Positions 6,339-14,112 of a stretch of 64,000 nt of DNA are shown here, piece after piece; within the stretch, counting starts at the first letter, position 1, and every line of letters starts with the position of its first letter. The stretch is from a virus, in the IMG/VR virus record IMGVR_UViG_3300042691_044682, positions 28,322-92,321 of that record. The stretch is one strand, 5' to 3'. The translations under genes were made by a program, and so were the position numbers. Under the pieces are notes generated by a model. That model saw only the letters and a list, made by a program, of their open reading frames with translations. It ran no database searches and was not told the DNA's origin.

Positions 6339-7465
6339 GAGATCCTCCTCGTTGCGAAGGTGACGTCTATCGGCTCGCCCGGGCCCTCGGCCTCGCGGCG
6401 CATGTCGTCCATCAGCCAGTCGAGCTTGCCCGGCCGGTCGCGGTAGACCTCGCCGCCGTGGCGGGTCGTCTCGGTCTTGTCGGGGAACAGCCCGGTCCAG
6501 CCGTTGGCGATGGATTGCTCGATGACGAGGCGCGGGTCCTGGCCCTTGGCGCGAAGGCGGTCGAGGGCCTTGAGCGACAACTCGGCCGCCCGCTGCGTCC
6601 AGCGCGCCTTGGCGACCTCGGCGCGGTAGCGCGACCAGTCGTCCCAGGCGTCGGCCGGCAGCCAGTCAGGCAGCGCTACGGCGATTTCCGGACGCGGCTT
6701 CGTGCGCCCCGCTCCCCCCCTGGGGGGGGACCCGTCCGAAGGACGGGGGGGGGATTCTTTCTTCTTCTCTACTACCTTCTCCTTCTCTATGGCATTTTCC
6801 GGCATGGCATCAGCATGGTTCGCGGAGTCCGAGGTTTTCTGCGGCTTTGCGGGAAAATGTAACGCGGCACTGGAAGTTACCGGCGGCGTTACAGGCGTTA
6901 CTGCGGGCGTTACGGTAACGCTGGTAACGGCGTTACGCGTTACACCCTCCGACGGCGTTACAGCCCCCGCCGCCGCACGACGGCGCGCCCGCAGCGCCGC
7001 CACCCGCTGGCGGGTCTTCTCGCGCCTCTCGTCCTCCTCGCTGACCCGCCCCCACCGCGCCGCCGCACCCGCATGCGCGCTCCGCCGCCGCGCCGATCGC
7101 CGCTCCCACGCATGCAGGACCGCCTCTGCCACGACCGGGTGGTACAGCCGCCCATCCGAGCATCGGACCCAATGTCGCAGCGCGACCCCCCGCACCTCCG
7201 GCCACAGCGCGCCCGCGCCCGAGAGGTGCTGCAGCACCCTGTCATCGTCCGGCAGGCTGCCCGCCGGCACCTGGTTCCACGACTTCGCCCACAGCGTCAC
7301 GCCAGCCTTGAACTCAGCCCCGTTCGCCAGCGCGTAGAAGTCGCTGTCCAGCAGGCGCATCACGTCGAGAGGCATGAAGCGCAGCCCGCGCAGGTCGGCC
7401 TCCGCCGGCACCAGGGGGTCCGGAAGGCCCTCCTCCCCATCCCGCAGGCGGACCACTCTTGCCAT
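6335..7465 (-). CDS. DUF1376/YdaU-like phage replication initiator
   Basis: The 376-residue protein begins (after ATG 7465, with GGAGGGG upstream) with a DUF1376-type domain: LRFMPLDVMRLLDSDFYALANGAEFKAGVTLWAKSWNQVPAGSLPDDD. This family occurs in phage replication modules next to helicase loaders. A basic linker and a Val-Thr-rich stretch (residues about 168-203) follow. The C-terminal part (ALPDWLPADAWDDWSRYR...GLFPDK) resembles the tail domain of phage replication proteins. The Val-Thr stretch is encoded by a cluster of GTAAC/GTTAC repeats that looks like an origin inside the gene, as in lambda O. Confidence 0.75.
   Translation of the reverse strand: MARVVRLRDGEEGLPDPLVPAEADLRGLRFMPLDVMRLLDSDFYALANGAEFKAGVTLWAKSWNQVPAGSLPDDDRVLQHLSGAGALWPEVRGVALRHWVRCSDGRLYHPVVAEAVLHAWERRSARRRSAHAGAAARWGRVSEEDERREKTRQRVAALRARRRAAAGAVTPSEGVTRNAVTSVTVTPAVTPVTPPVTSSAALHFPAKPQKTSDSANHADAMPENAIEKEKVVEKKKESPPRPSDGSPPRGGAGRTKPRPEIAVALPDWLPADAWDDWSRYRAEVAKARWTQRAAELSLKALDRLRAKGQDPRLVIEQSIANGWTGLFPDKTETTRHGGEVYRDRPGKLDWLMDDMRREAEGPGEPIDVTFATRRIS
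6714..6961. other. candidate replication origin (iterons plus AT-rich tract)
   Basis: Ten GTTAC/GTAAC pentamers occur in 103 bp, starting at 6859, 6876, 6888, 6897, 6909, 6915, 6924, 6932, 6939 and 6957, mostly as GGCGTTAC. Beside them lie an AT-rich polypyrimidine tract (about 6754-6800) and C/G homopolymer runs with a CCCGTCC/GGACGGG hairpin (6714-6753). This is the lambda-type layout of iterons plus unwinding element within an initiator gene. Confidence 0.6.
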
Positions 7466-7717
7466 ACGCCCCTCCGCACTTCCTGTGATCCTGAGCGATG
7501 CCGCAGCGCGCCCATTCGGCACGCGTGCGCATCAACCACACGGCAGGCTAATCCGCGATATGGTTCGGACGCAAGGCGAGTCTTTTCTCCTATCGTTCTG
7601 TGGTTGTCGGATTGATTTCCTTCCGTAGCATCCCCATATCCACCACATCACCCGTCGCTCGCGCCGGACGCACCGCGGATCCGCCGCGGCGCCGCCGCCG
7701 CCAGCCGAGGCACCATC
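7466..7717. promoter_or_regulatory. divergent control region between replication and accessory operons
   Basis: There is no gene in this 252-bp stretch. A partial operator (CTATCGTTCTGTG, 7590-7602) lies mid-region. A + strand promoter may use TTGTCG at about 7605 with TAGCAT at about 7627. The right part contains a CCGCGG/CCGCGG hairpin ahead of the gene at 7718. The - strand promoter for the replication operon must also be here, but I cannot place it. Confidence 0.4.
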
Positions 7718-8260
7718 ATGCCGAAAGCGACCATCACGATCGGCGGCCCCATGAATTCCGAGGGGTTCGCCATGCTTGCCGCCGCCATGGCCGACGACGG
7801 CCTGCCGACGCGCGATCCCGACGACGACGCGGGCCCGGGCCAGCAGCCCACCCTCACCGCCGCCGGCACCGCCGACCCGGCCTTCTACCGCCAGGCGCTC
7901 ATCGACGCCCAGGCCGCCAACGAGCCCATCTCGCTCGGCACCTGGGACAACGACGACGACGTCACCGACGCCGGCAAGTACACCCTGCGCTGCGCCGACC
8001 AGCTCGCCCTGGTCGTGCGCACCTACCAGCCCGGCGGCTTCGATCCCGACTATGGCGAAGACCGCGACGCCTACATCGCCATCTCAGGACGCCTCGCCCC
8101 CGTGCGCGGCTCCGCCTGGATCGGCAGCGACGGCGAGCCGATGCTCCCCATCGCGCGCGCCGACATCGCGTCCTCGGACGCATTCAGGGCCCGCTACGAC
8201 GACGCCAGGAAAGCCTGGGCCGTCATCGACGCCAAGGTCCCGCCGATCGACATCCTCTGA
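7718..8260 (+). CDS. hypothetical protein, 180 aa
   Basis: This acidic protein of unknown family is the first gene of the second accessory series. It has a low-complexity Asp-rich segment (RDPDDDAGPG, residues about 31-42). A globular part with conserved-looking Tyr/Gly residues follows (DAGKYTLRCADQLALVVRTYQPGGFD). The start is ATG 7718 after GAGGCACC. It is followed by a two-hairpin element. Confidence 0.6.
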   Translation: MPKATITIGGPMNSEGFAMLAAAMADDGLPTRDPDDDAGPGQQPTLTAAGTADPAFYRQALIDAQAANEPISLGTWDNDDDVTDAGKYTLRCADQLALVVRTYQPGGFDPDYGEDRDAYIAISGRLAPVRGSAWIGSDGEPMLPIARADIASSDAFRARYDDARKAWAVIDAKVPPIDIL

Positions 8261-8262
8261 CC

Positions 8263-8343
8263 GCAAGCACGGCGCCCCTCCCGGGGCGCCGGCGCTTGCC
8301 GCGGCACTCCCGCCGCGGCCCGTTGAGCAAGAGGAACCACCCC
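8263..8343 (+). promoter_or_regulatory. two-hairpin intergenic element, copy 4 (divergent)
   Basis: Hairpin A pairs 8271-8278 with 8283-8290 inside an outer GCAAGC/GCTTGC pairing. Hairpin B pairs 8298-8304 with 8313-8319. The sequence after it reads CCGTTGAGCAAGAGGAACC before the ATG at 8344. It fits the plan less well than the other copies. Confidence 0.5.
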
Positions 8344-8901
8344 ATGCCCGACTGCTTCGTGTGCCCGCTTGGCGGGAACGCGAAAGCCATGTCCTTCGCC
8401 GAGTTCTTCCGGCGCTTCCCCCACCGCCTCGTCCCCGAGGCATGGGAGGCGCTCGCAATCGCCGCCATGACCGACCAGATCATCGAGTTCCGCGACGATC
8501 GGCACGACCCCATGAAGGCCGTGTCGACCAACTTCGTCACCACGAACCCGACGGTGCCCGACGGCGCGCCGTACTGGTCGATATCCGCCAGGACGCTGAA
8601 GCTCGCCACCGCGCGCACGCTGCTTCACCAGCCGCAAGCGCGCGTCGTGACGCCGACGAAGCTCCTCACCGACGATCGTGGTCCGAAGACCACCTATCGC
8701 CTCGGCCTGCGTGCCTCGGTGACCGTGGACTCAGACGTCCTCGTCGACGCGCATTCGCCCGACGACGCGATCGCGCTCTTCGAAGCGTCCCCCGATCGCT
8801 ACCACGGCGAAGCCATGGACGTGCTCGAGAACTCCTGGGACTGGCACGAGCTGACGCCCATGCAATGGATCGTCGTCTCCGCCATCCCCACGGACGACTG
8901 A
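8344..8901 (+). CDS. hypothetical protein, 185 aa
   Basis: The protein starts MPDCFVCPLGGNAKAMSF, where CFVC could be a metal or redox motif, followed by an alpha/beta body. A late segment (DVLVDAHSPDDAIALFEASPDRY) is typical of small mobile-element proteins. No family is recognised. The start is set by the upstream element. The gene lies in the same orientation and spacing as its neighbours, so it is probably transcribed with them. Confidence 0.6.
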   Translation: MPDCFVCPLGGNAKAMSFAEFFRRFPHRLVPEAWEALAIAAMTDQIIEFRDDRHDPMKAVSTNFVTTNPTVPDGAPYWSISARTLKLATARTLLHQPQARVVTPTKLLTDDRGPKTTYRLGLRASVTVDSDVLVDAHSPDDAIALFEASPDRYHGEAMDVLENSWDWHELTPMQWIVVSAIPTDD

Positions 8902-8902
8902 C

Positions 8903-8999
8903 ATGCCGCATGCCGCCGGCGCCCCGTGCGCCGGCGTGCAAGCCGGCCCGCCCGCTGCCGGGCCTGCCCGTCGTGGCACTAGCAGCGCAGGAGACAGCC
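8903..8999 (+). promoter_or_regulatory. two-hairpin intergenic element, copy 5
   Basis: Hairpin A pairs 8914-8922 with 8928-8936. Hairpin B pairs 8953-8958 (CGCTGC) with 8982-8987 (GCAGCG), with an inner CGG/CCG pair and the bulge TCGTGGCACTA, followed by AGGAGACAGCC. The outer stem differs in sequence from the other copies yet keeps pairing. Confidence 0.65.
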
Positions 9000-9644
9000 A
9001 TGAGCTTCCCCTTGCCGAGCGTGCGCTCCGTCTCCGGAGTGGCGCTCAAGGCGGCACTCGATGTGATCGCGACCGTGGCCCGCTGGCGGGACGCCCTGCC
9101 GAACGACCCCGACACGATCCGCGACGCCGCCATCAAGGCTCTGGCCGCGCTCGAGCTCATCCGCGAAGCCCCCACCGCCACCGCGGCGCGGGGCTTCAAG
9201 ACCGACGCCCTTTCCGAAGACGAGATCCTCGCCCTCTACGCCGCCCGCAACGCCTGGTTTCGAGCCGGCTGGCGCGCAATCGACCGGGCGATGGCCGTCT
9301 ACGGCCCCGACTGGGGGAAGGTGCCCGGCAACCGTGTCTATGCCACGGTGCCGCGCAACCTGCGCTTCCGCTACAACCGGCACACCCGCAAGGTGACCCT
9401 CGATGCCGCCCAGCAGATCATCGCCGCCCCGGTCTTCTGGGTCGACGGCGACCTGCCGGCCGAGGTGACGATCGGCGGAGTGGTGCCGTCCCCCTGGCAA
9501 CCCGACCTCGCCAGGCTCTCCCGCGAGGGCGAGATCTGGTCGAGCGGGAAGTGGGCGAAGACCTTCGAGATGAGGGTCGACTACGAGCTCTGGCGCGCGA
9601 AGTACCCGGACCAGTACCGGAACACTTCGGCCACCAGGTCATAG
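9000..9644 (+). CDS. hypothetical protein, 214 aa
   Basis: The 214-residue protein is helical in the first third (ALKAALDVIATVARWRDAL). It then has an aromatic-rich segment (RNAWFRAGWRAIDRAMAVYGPDWGK) and a basic stretch (RFRYNRHTRKVTL). I do not recognise a family. The start follows AGGAGACAGCC of the intergenic element. Confidence 0.6.
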   Translation: MSFPLPSVRSVSGVALKAALDVIATVARWRDALPNDPDTIRDAAIKALAALELIREAPTATAARGFKTDALSEDEILALYAARNAWFRAGWRAIDRAMAVYGPDWGKVPGNRVYATVPRNLRFRYNRHTRKVTLDAAQQIIAAPVFWVDGDLPAEVTIGGVVPSPWQPDLARLSREGEIWSSGKWAKTFEMRVDYELWRAKYPDQYRNTSATRS

Positions 9645-9649
9645 CCGAT

Positions 9650-9741
9650 GGGCCATGCCACCCCTCGCGGGAGGCATGCGCCAACGGACCGCCGCGCCCC
9701 CCCGGCACCGTCCTCCGAGGCGGGGGGCCATGGAGACCACC
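9650..9741 (+). promoter_or_regulatory. two-hairpin intergenic element, copy 6
   Basis: Hairpin A pairs CATGCC at 9654-9659 with GGCATG at 9673-9678. Hairpin B pairs 9697-9702 (CCCCCC) with 9722-9727 (GGGGGG), inner GG/CC at 9704-9705/9712-9713, with bulge TCCGAGGC. GGAGAC at 9732 precedes the ATG at 9742. Confidence 0.7.
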
Positions 9742-10479
9742 ATGACCGACTTCACCCTCGCCGGCTCCGATGTCGGCGTGCGGCGCGTCGACTTCGCCGG
9801 GCTCGTCGCTGAGCTCGGCGACGACGCCGCGCTGGACGCCATCGCCGCCACCGAAAATGGCGGCGTGCATCGCGCGCCCGGCACGCCGGTTCGCCTGGTC
9901 CGCCGCTTCAAGAGCGGCGACGAGGCGCTCGGCTTCGACTACTTCGCCCGCAAGGCCGGCGTCTCCCCCGAGGAGCGCGCCACGCCGGAGGGCGAGCCCG
10001 CCGACGACGACAAAAACGACGAGACCAACCGCAACGCTCCCCTCGAAGGGGAGGCGCTCGCACCCTCGTATCAGCACCTCTACACGACGTTCCAGCAGGA
10101 CCCTGAGTCGGTCCAGCTGAAGCGCGTGACCGTGCGCTTCTCCCTAACGGTGCCCGTCAGCCTGGCTGTGCGGGCGCCCGACGAGAAGGCCGCGCGCGAG
10201 GTGGTTCGCCGCTACATCACCGGCGAGGAATTCGACACCGACACGGCCATCCTGATGAGCCCGGTGGACATCCTCGCCGCCGCGGCGCGCCGCCTGGAGA
10301 ATGCCGAGAACCTGGCCGAGGCCGAATGGTCGGCCTCCACCTTGCGCGTCGAAGACGTGACCAAGGAGGAGGTCGAGAAGCTGCTGCGGCGCCTGCTCGC
10401 GGAGGAACTCCGCGCCTACCAGGAGACCGTCGTCAGCAACGTCGACGCACTCGCCGCCATCTTCGAGCGCGGTGGTTGA
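9742..10479 (+). CDS. hypothetical protein, 245 aa
   Basis: The 245-residue acidic protein has a disordered middle (residues about 76-100, rich in Glu, Asp, Asn). A helical C-terminal third follows (EVEKLLRRLLAEELRAYQETVVSNVDAL). A segment RVTVRFSLTVPVSLAVRAPDEKAAREVV looks like a small beta-alpha domain. No known family is recognised. The start is fixed by the GGAGACCACC Shine-Dalgarno sequence. Confidence 0.6.
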   Translation: MTDFTLAGSDVGVRRVDFAGLVAELGDDAALDAIAATENGGVHRAPGTPVRLVRRFKSGDEALGFDYFARKAGVSPEERATPEGEPADDDKNDETNRNAPLEGEALAPSYQHLYTTFQQDPESVQLKRVTVRFSLTVPVSLAVRAPDEKAAREVVRRYITGEEFDTDTAILMSPVDILAAAARRLENAENLAEAEWSASTLRVEDVTKEEVEKLLRRLLAEELRAYQETVVSNVDALAAIFERGG

Positions 10480-10569
10480 TCGCATGCCCGCCCGGCCCCG
10501 CGTCGGGCGGGACATGCGATGCCTCGCCCCCGGGCATCGCCCGTCGCGAATGGGGGCCGGAGACACCAT
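10479..10569 (+). promoter_or_regulatory. two-hairpin intergenic element, copy 7 (best formed)
   Basis: Hairpin A is a 16-bp perfect stem, 10479-10494 with 10504-10511 plus 10513-10520 and one bulged base. Hairpin B pairs GCCCCC 10526-10531 with GGGGGC 10552-10557, inner GGGC/GCCC at 10532-10535/10539-10542, with bulge GTCGCGAAT. GGAGAC at 10559 leads to ATG 10570. Confidence 0.75.
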
Positions 10570-11187
10570 ATGTCCTCCATCCAGATGCCGCCCCCCAATC
10601 GCGGGGACCGGCGCCGCCTCGAGCGCAAGCAGCGCAAGAGGAACCGGAAGTATCCCATCTTCGGAATGATGGCCCACGGGACCTCCCGTGACCACGAAGA
10701 GCTCGCCCGCACCCCCGAACAGTCCGCCGATCACCACATGAAGATGATGAAGGACCTGTTCGAGAAGGCTGGCGCCAACTCGACGCCGCACCTGATCACA
10801 TTCGGCCCGTCGGGCTCGATGTTCATCCTCGGCGACCCCGAGGAACACGACAACGCGACCTCGGTCGCGCCTTCGCAAGCGAAGGTGGTCGCCTGGACGG
10901 CGGCCTGGGCCAAGCGCCGCAACGCCGACAGGTACGTCCTCGGCGTCGGTGCCTGGGTCATGCCGAACGCCCTGGCGAACGACCGGCAGCCGCGCCGTTG
11001 CATCCTCGTCGTCGTGGACGATCGCGAAGCCGGCCTAACCATCAAGGCCAGCGAGGTGGTGCACGATCCGAAGACGGACTCCATCGTCGGGTTCAACGAC
11101 CACGCCCCGATCGACCTGGGGATCCAGAAGGTCCTCTTCCGCAACCTGCTGCCGGCCAAGTCGGTCGGCGCAGAACTCGCCGCATGA
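10570..11187 (+). CDS. hypothetical protein, 205 aa
   Basis: The N-terminus is strongly basic (RGDRRRLERKQRKRNRKY). An alpha/beta body follows with a central hydrophobic strand (RCILVVVDD) and AWTAAWAKRRNADRYVLGVGAWVM. The basic start suggests nucleic-acid contact, but no family is recognised. The start is set by copy 7 of the intergenic element. Confidence 0.6.
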   Translation: MSSIQMPPPNRGDRRRLERKQRKRNRKYPIFGMMAHGTSRDHEELARTPEQSADHHMKMMKDLFEKAGANSTPHLITFGPSGSMFILGDPEEHDNATSVAPSQAKVVAWTAAWAKRRNADRYVLGVGAWVMPNALANDRQPRRCILVVVDDREAGLTIKASEVVHDPKTDSIVGFNDHAPIDLGIQKVLFRNLLPAKSVGAELAA

Positions 11188-11191
11188 GAGT

Positions 11192-11280
11192 CCGGCGCCC
11201 CTTCCCGGGGCGCCGGCGCTAGCGGCGTCTCCCCCCGGGCGCCGCCCTTCGATCACGGGGGATCATGGAGAACCACTACC
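11192..11280 (+). promoter_or_regulatory. two-hairpin intergenic element, copy 8
   Basis: Hairpin A pairs 11192-11201 with 11207-11216. Hairpin B pairs CCCCC 11232-11236 with GGGGG 11257-11261, inner GGGC/GCCC at 11237-11240/11244-11247, with bulge TTCGATCAC. GGAG at 11267 precedes ATG 11281. Confidence 0.7.
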
Positions 11281-11580
11281 ATGACGACCAACGCTGCGCG
11301 CCGCGACCCGGCGCGCATCGAGCAGGCCATCGAGTGCCTGCGCCACGCCCGCCGCCTCCTCCGCAAGGCGGGCTGCAAGCGCGCCGCCCAGCGCGTCCGC
11401 GGCGCCCTCAAGAGCGCCGAGGGCGCGCACCGGCACGCCGAGAACCTGGTGGTCCGGCACGGCGACTACGGCCCGCCGGCGCCCGCCATCACCACCGACC
11501 TACTGCAGCCGCCGCCCGACCTCGCCCAGAAGTGGGAGGCCGAGGCGCGCCGGCTGACCGCGGCGGCGGGAGCCTCGTGA
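11281..11580 (+). CDS. hypothetical helical protein, 99 aa
   Basis: This basic, Ala/Arg-rich helical protein (ECLRHARRLLRKAGCKRAAQRVRGALKSAEG) may bind nucleic acid. No family is recognised. Its stop overlaps the next start (TGATG), unlike most neighbours, which are separated by the two-hairpin element. The two genes therefore act as one unit. Confidence 0.55.
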   Translation: MTTNAARRDPARIEQAIECLRHARRLLRKAGCKRAAQRVRGALKSAEGAHRHAENLVVRHGDYGPPAPAITTDLLQPPPDLAQKWEAEARRLTAAAGAS

Positions 11581-11876
11581 TGAACACGCCGCTCCCGCCG
11601 CCGGTCGGCTTCGTCGTCTACCGCAGCGCCGCGAAAGCGGCGGTGCAGTGGAGCCGCACCGTGAAGCTCGCCGAGACCAAGACCTTCGTCGAGGCCTGCA
11701 TCAAGGCCGTCGCGCACTCCAAGAAGATCAACGGGGAGACCCGCGTCTTCCCGGTCGGTGCCGACCCCCGCAATGGCGCAAATGCCTGGGCGGTGGCCTG
11801 GTACGGCGAGACCATCCACCTGCGGCACGGCCCGTCGATGCGCGACATCATCGCGCGCGCCGCGGCCGCGACCTGA
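11580..11876 (+). CDS. hypothetical protein, 98 aa
   Basis: The protein is translationally coupled to its upstream neighbour by TGATG. It has a beta-rich start (PVGFVVYRSAAKAAVQWSRTVKLAETKTF) and a Gly/Asn-containing turn region. I do not recognise a family. Confidence 0.55.
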   Translation: MNTPLPPPVGFVVYRSAAKAAVQWSRTVKLAETKTFVEACIKAVAHSKKINGETRVFPVGADPRNGANAWAVAWYGETIHLRHGPSMRDIIARAAAAT

Positions 11877-11884
11877 TCGTCTGC

Positions 11885-11969
11885 CACCGCCGGCTTCGGC
11901 CGGCGGTGCGCAAGCGATGCCACGCCCCCGGGCATTGCCCGTCGCGAACAGGGGGCCATGGAGACCACC
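11885..11969 (+). promoter_or_regulatory. two-hairpin intergenic element, copy 9
   Basis: Hairpin A pairs 11885-11894 with 11899-11908 around TTCG. Hairpin B pairs GCCCCC 11924-11929 with GGGGGC 11951-11956, inner GGGC/GCCC, with bulge GTCGCGAACA. GGAGAC at 11960 leads to ATG 11970. It is nearly superimposable on copy 7. Confidence 0.75.
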
Positions 11970-12296
11970 ATGACCATCTCACTCGAATTCCAGCGCGTCG
12001 TGATGCTCAGCACCGGGCACATCACGAAGGACGACAACGAGCGCCTGCACGAAATGGCGCTCGCCGACCTTGAGGACGGCGCGCAGCCGTTCCTGGTCGC
12101 GTCCTATTATGGGGGCTTCCTCATCCGAGTGCTCGGGGAGCCCATCTTCCCCGAAACGCTTCATCAGCGCGAGAATGCCGGCCTGTCCGATGCCTTCCTT
12201 GCCCTGATGAAGTTGGCGGCCGAGCACAAGGCGGACTGGCTTCGCCTCGACACGGACGGCCTCACCTCCGATGAGTTGCCCACTTTCGAGTGGTGA
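11970..12296 (+). CDS. small protein, possibly DUF5983-like
   Basis: The 108-residue protein has the opening SLEFQRVVMLSTGHITKDDNERLHEMA. This resembles the STGHI/STAHIT motif of DUF5983-type small proteins from plasmids and phages; the match is from memory and not certain. The rest is beta-rich and ends in an acidic tail. The function of that family is not known to me. Confidence 0.55.
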   Translation: MTISLEFQRVVMLSTGHITKDDNERLHEMALADLEDGAQPFLVASYYGGFLIRVLGEPIFPETLHQRENAGLSDAFLALMKLAAEHKADWLRLDTDGLTSDELPTFEW

Positions 12297-12400
12297 CCAA
12301 GCCGCATGCCGCCACCGGCCCGTCCGGTGGTGCGCATGCCTTCCGTCCCGCCCGCGCGGGAGGCCCGTCGTGGCCATAGCGGGCGAGGAGACCTCCCCCC
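12297..12400 (+). promoter_or_regulatory. two-hairpin intergenic element, copy 10
   Basis: Hairpin A pairs GCATGC 12304-12309 with 12334-12339 and CCACCGG 12312-12318 with CCGGTGG 12324-12330. Hairpin B pairs GCCCGC 12350-12355 with GCGGGC 12379-12384, inner GGG/CCC, with bulge GTCGTGGCCATA. GAGGAGACC precedes ATG 12401. Confidence 0.7.
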
Positions 12401-13792
12401 ATGGGGAAGAACCCTTTTCCTCCGGCGACGCCAGACGACCTGGCGCGCGTCGCGCCCATGCTCAGCTTCATGTCGAGCATGGAAGGCAGCTCGCGCTTCG
12501 CATCGGCGCTCCTCGAGGCCTTCAACCTCGTGAAGCTCGATGCGGAGACGCGCGCCTGGCTCGAAGGCCCCGTGGTGGTGCATTCCACCTCGACCTGGCC
12601 GATCGAGCACGGCGATACCCCCCGCTGGATGCTGGACCGGATCCCGGCCGAGAGGCTGGAGATCGTCATGGGCCAGCATCCGGGGATGATCGTCGGCCCG
12701 TGCGAGATCGCAGCGGTGATGCAAAGCGCCATCCATACGGCGCCCCTCACCATGCAAGGCAATGGCCTGTATCTCTGGGCCACGGCCCGCGCGCTGCAGC
12801 ATCGCACGCACGAAGACGGCACCCCGAATCCGCTGTCGGTGGAGGAAGCCGAGCGCATGCTCGGATCCCGGCTCCCACAGGACGCCGAGATCCTCAGCGC
12901 GGCCGGCATGTACCACCAGGACTACCGCTCCCTCTGCGCCGAGATCCGGCGCAAGGTGGCGGCAGGCGGGGGCAAGCGCATCGCGCCTGGTCTCAGGCCG
13001 CGGCCTGCTCCCCTGACGGCGCCCATCGCGGCGCCGCCCAAGACCGTCCCGGTCCCTTCCGAGGTCGCGGCCGTCCTGGCCACGTCGACCTGCGAGGGGA
13101 ACGTCCTCAAGCTCCCGCAGCAGCTCGATCGCCCGACCTACGAGGCGACCGATGCGGTGCTGAAGGCGCTGGGAGGGAAGTGGAATCGCCACAAGGGCGG
13201 GCACGTCTTCGCCGAAGACCCCGCCCCGCTGATCGCCAATGCCCTTGGCGACGGCGCGGTCATCGACCGCAAGAAGACCTTCGAGATCTTCGAGACGCCG
13301 CCCGAGGTGGCCGCGCGCATGGTGGGGATGCTCCCCGCCAGCGAGCGGCTCCTCGAGCCATCGGCCGGTACGGGCCGACTGGTGAAGGCAGCACTCCTCG
13401 CGGGCACGGCGCAGTCCATCCACGCCATCGAGGTTGACCCGCGCAACGTGGGCGAGCTGCGAGCGATCGCAGATCCCCGCGTCGCGGTGATCCATGGCGA
13501 CTTCCTTTCCATCGCCGGAGACACCACATATGACGCCTGCGCGATGAACCCGCCGTTCCGAAACGGCGCCGACATTGCGCATGTGCGTCGTGCCTACGAG
13601 CTGCTTCGGCCAGGCGGCACCCTCGTCGCCATCATGAGCGAGGGCGCGTTCCACCAGCAGCAGCGCCGGGCCAAGGAGTTCCGCTCCTGGCTCCGCGACC
13701 TCAAGACCGAGACGGAGAAACTGCCCGCCGGGACCTTCCGCCAGGAAGGCACCGACGTGGTTACGCGGCTCATCCAGATCCGGAAGCCGTGA
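12401..13792 (+). CDS. N6-adenine-type DNA methyltransferase with novel N-terminal domain
   Basis: In the C-terminal half of this 463-residue protein, LEPSAGTGRLVKAALL (about residues 318-333) is the SAM-binding motif and CAMNPPF (about 378-384) is the NPPY/F catalytic motif of amino-methyltransferases. A long N-terminal region (about residues 1-210) has no motif I recognise. An acidic segment (LPQQLDRPTYEATDAVLKALGGKWNRHKGGHVF) links them and matches regions found in plasmid and phage methyltransferases. It probably protects phage DNA from host restriction or alters gene control. No restriction partner is seen. Confidence 0.75.
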   Translation: MGKNPFPPATPDDLARVAPMLSFMSSMEGSSRFASALLEAFNLVKLDAETRAWLEGPVVVHSTSTWPIEHGDTPRWMLDRIPAERLEIVMGQHPGMIVGPCEIAAVMQSAIHTAPLTMQGNGLYLWATARALQHRTHEDGTPNPLSVEEAERMLGSRLPQDAEILSAAGMYHQDYRSLCAEIRRKVAAGGGKRIAPGLRPRPAPLTAPIAAPPKTVPVPSEVAAVLATSTCEGNVLKLPQQLDRPTYEATDAVLKALGGKWNRHKGGHVFAEDPAPLIANALGDGAVIDRKKTFEIFETPPEVAARMVGMLPASERLLEPSAGTGRLVKAALLAGTAQSIHAIEVDPRNVGELRAIADPRVAVIHGDFLSIAGDTTYDACAMNPPFRNGADIAHVRRAYELLRPGGTLVAIMSEGAFHQQQRRAKEFRSWLRDLKTETEKLPAGTFRQEGTDVVTRLIQIRKP

Positions 13793-13800
13793 TCGCATGC

Positions 13801-13885
13801 CGCCGCCTGGGCAACCGGGCGGCGCGCAAGCGTCTCAGCCGCCCCCCATGGGACGCCCGTCGTGAACGGGGGGAAGGAGATACCC
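13801..13885 (+). promoter_or_regulatory. two-hairpin intergenic element, copy 11
   Basis: Hairpin A pairs 13801-13807 with 13818-13824. Hairpin B pairs CCCCCC 13842-13847 with GGGGGG 13868-13873, inner GGG/CCC at 13850-13852/13856-13858, with bulge GTCGTGAAC. AAGGAGA precedes ATG 13886. Confidence 0.7.
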
Positions 13886-14014
13886 ATGATCGCTCAGCTG
13901 CTCGAACTCGTCGGGAAATTCATGCTGGCGATGGCGAACACGGTCGCCGCCTTGATGGTGGTGGTCGATATGATTCGCCGTCGCAGCGCCCCGGCGCAGG
14001 TCGGGAGCTACTGA
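13886..14014 (+). CDS. 42-residue membrane peptide
   Basis: This very short gene is supported by its two-hairpin leader and AAGGAGA Shine-Dalgarno sequence. Residues about 4-30 are hydrophobic (LLELVGKFMLAMANTVAALMVVVDMI), followed by a basic tail. It should be a single-pass inner-membrane peptide. No family is recognised. Confidence 0.5.
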   Translation: MIAQLLELVGKFMLAMANTVAALMVVVDMIRRRSAPAQVGSY

Positions 14015-14022
14015 CCGCGTGC

Positions 14023-14112
14023 CGCCGGCCTCCGCTCAGGGGGCCGGCGTGCAAGCCGGTCCGCGCCCCAGGGACCGGCCCTTCGAGGAAATGGGGCGAA
14101 GGAAGAGAGAGC
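14023..14112 (+). promoter_or_regulatory. two-hairpin intergenic element, copy 12
   Basis: Hairpin A pairs 14023-14030 with 14042-14049. Hairpin B pairs GCCCC 14065-14069 with GGGGC 14093-14097, inner GGG/CCC at 14071-14073/14079-14081, with bulge TTCGAGGAAAT. GAAGGAAGAGAG precedes ATG 14113. Confidence 0.7.

Noticed and set aside
12401-13792. A complete restriction-modification system
   Set aside because: Only the methyltransferase is present; no restriction endonuclease or specificity subunit lies nearby.
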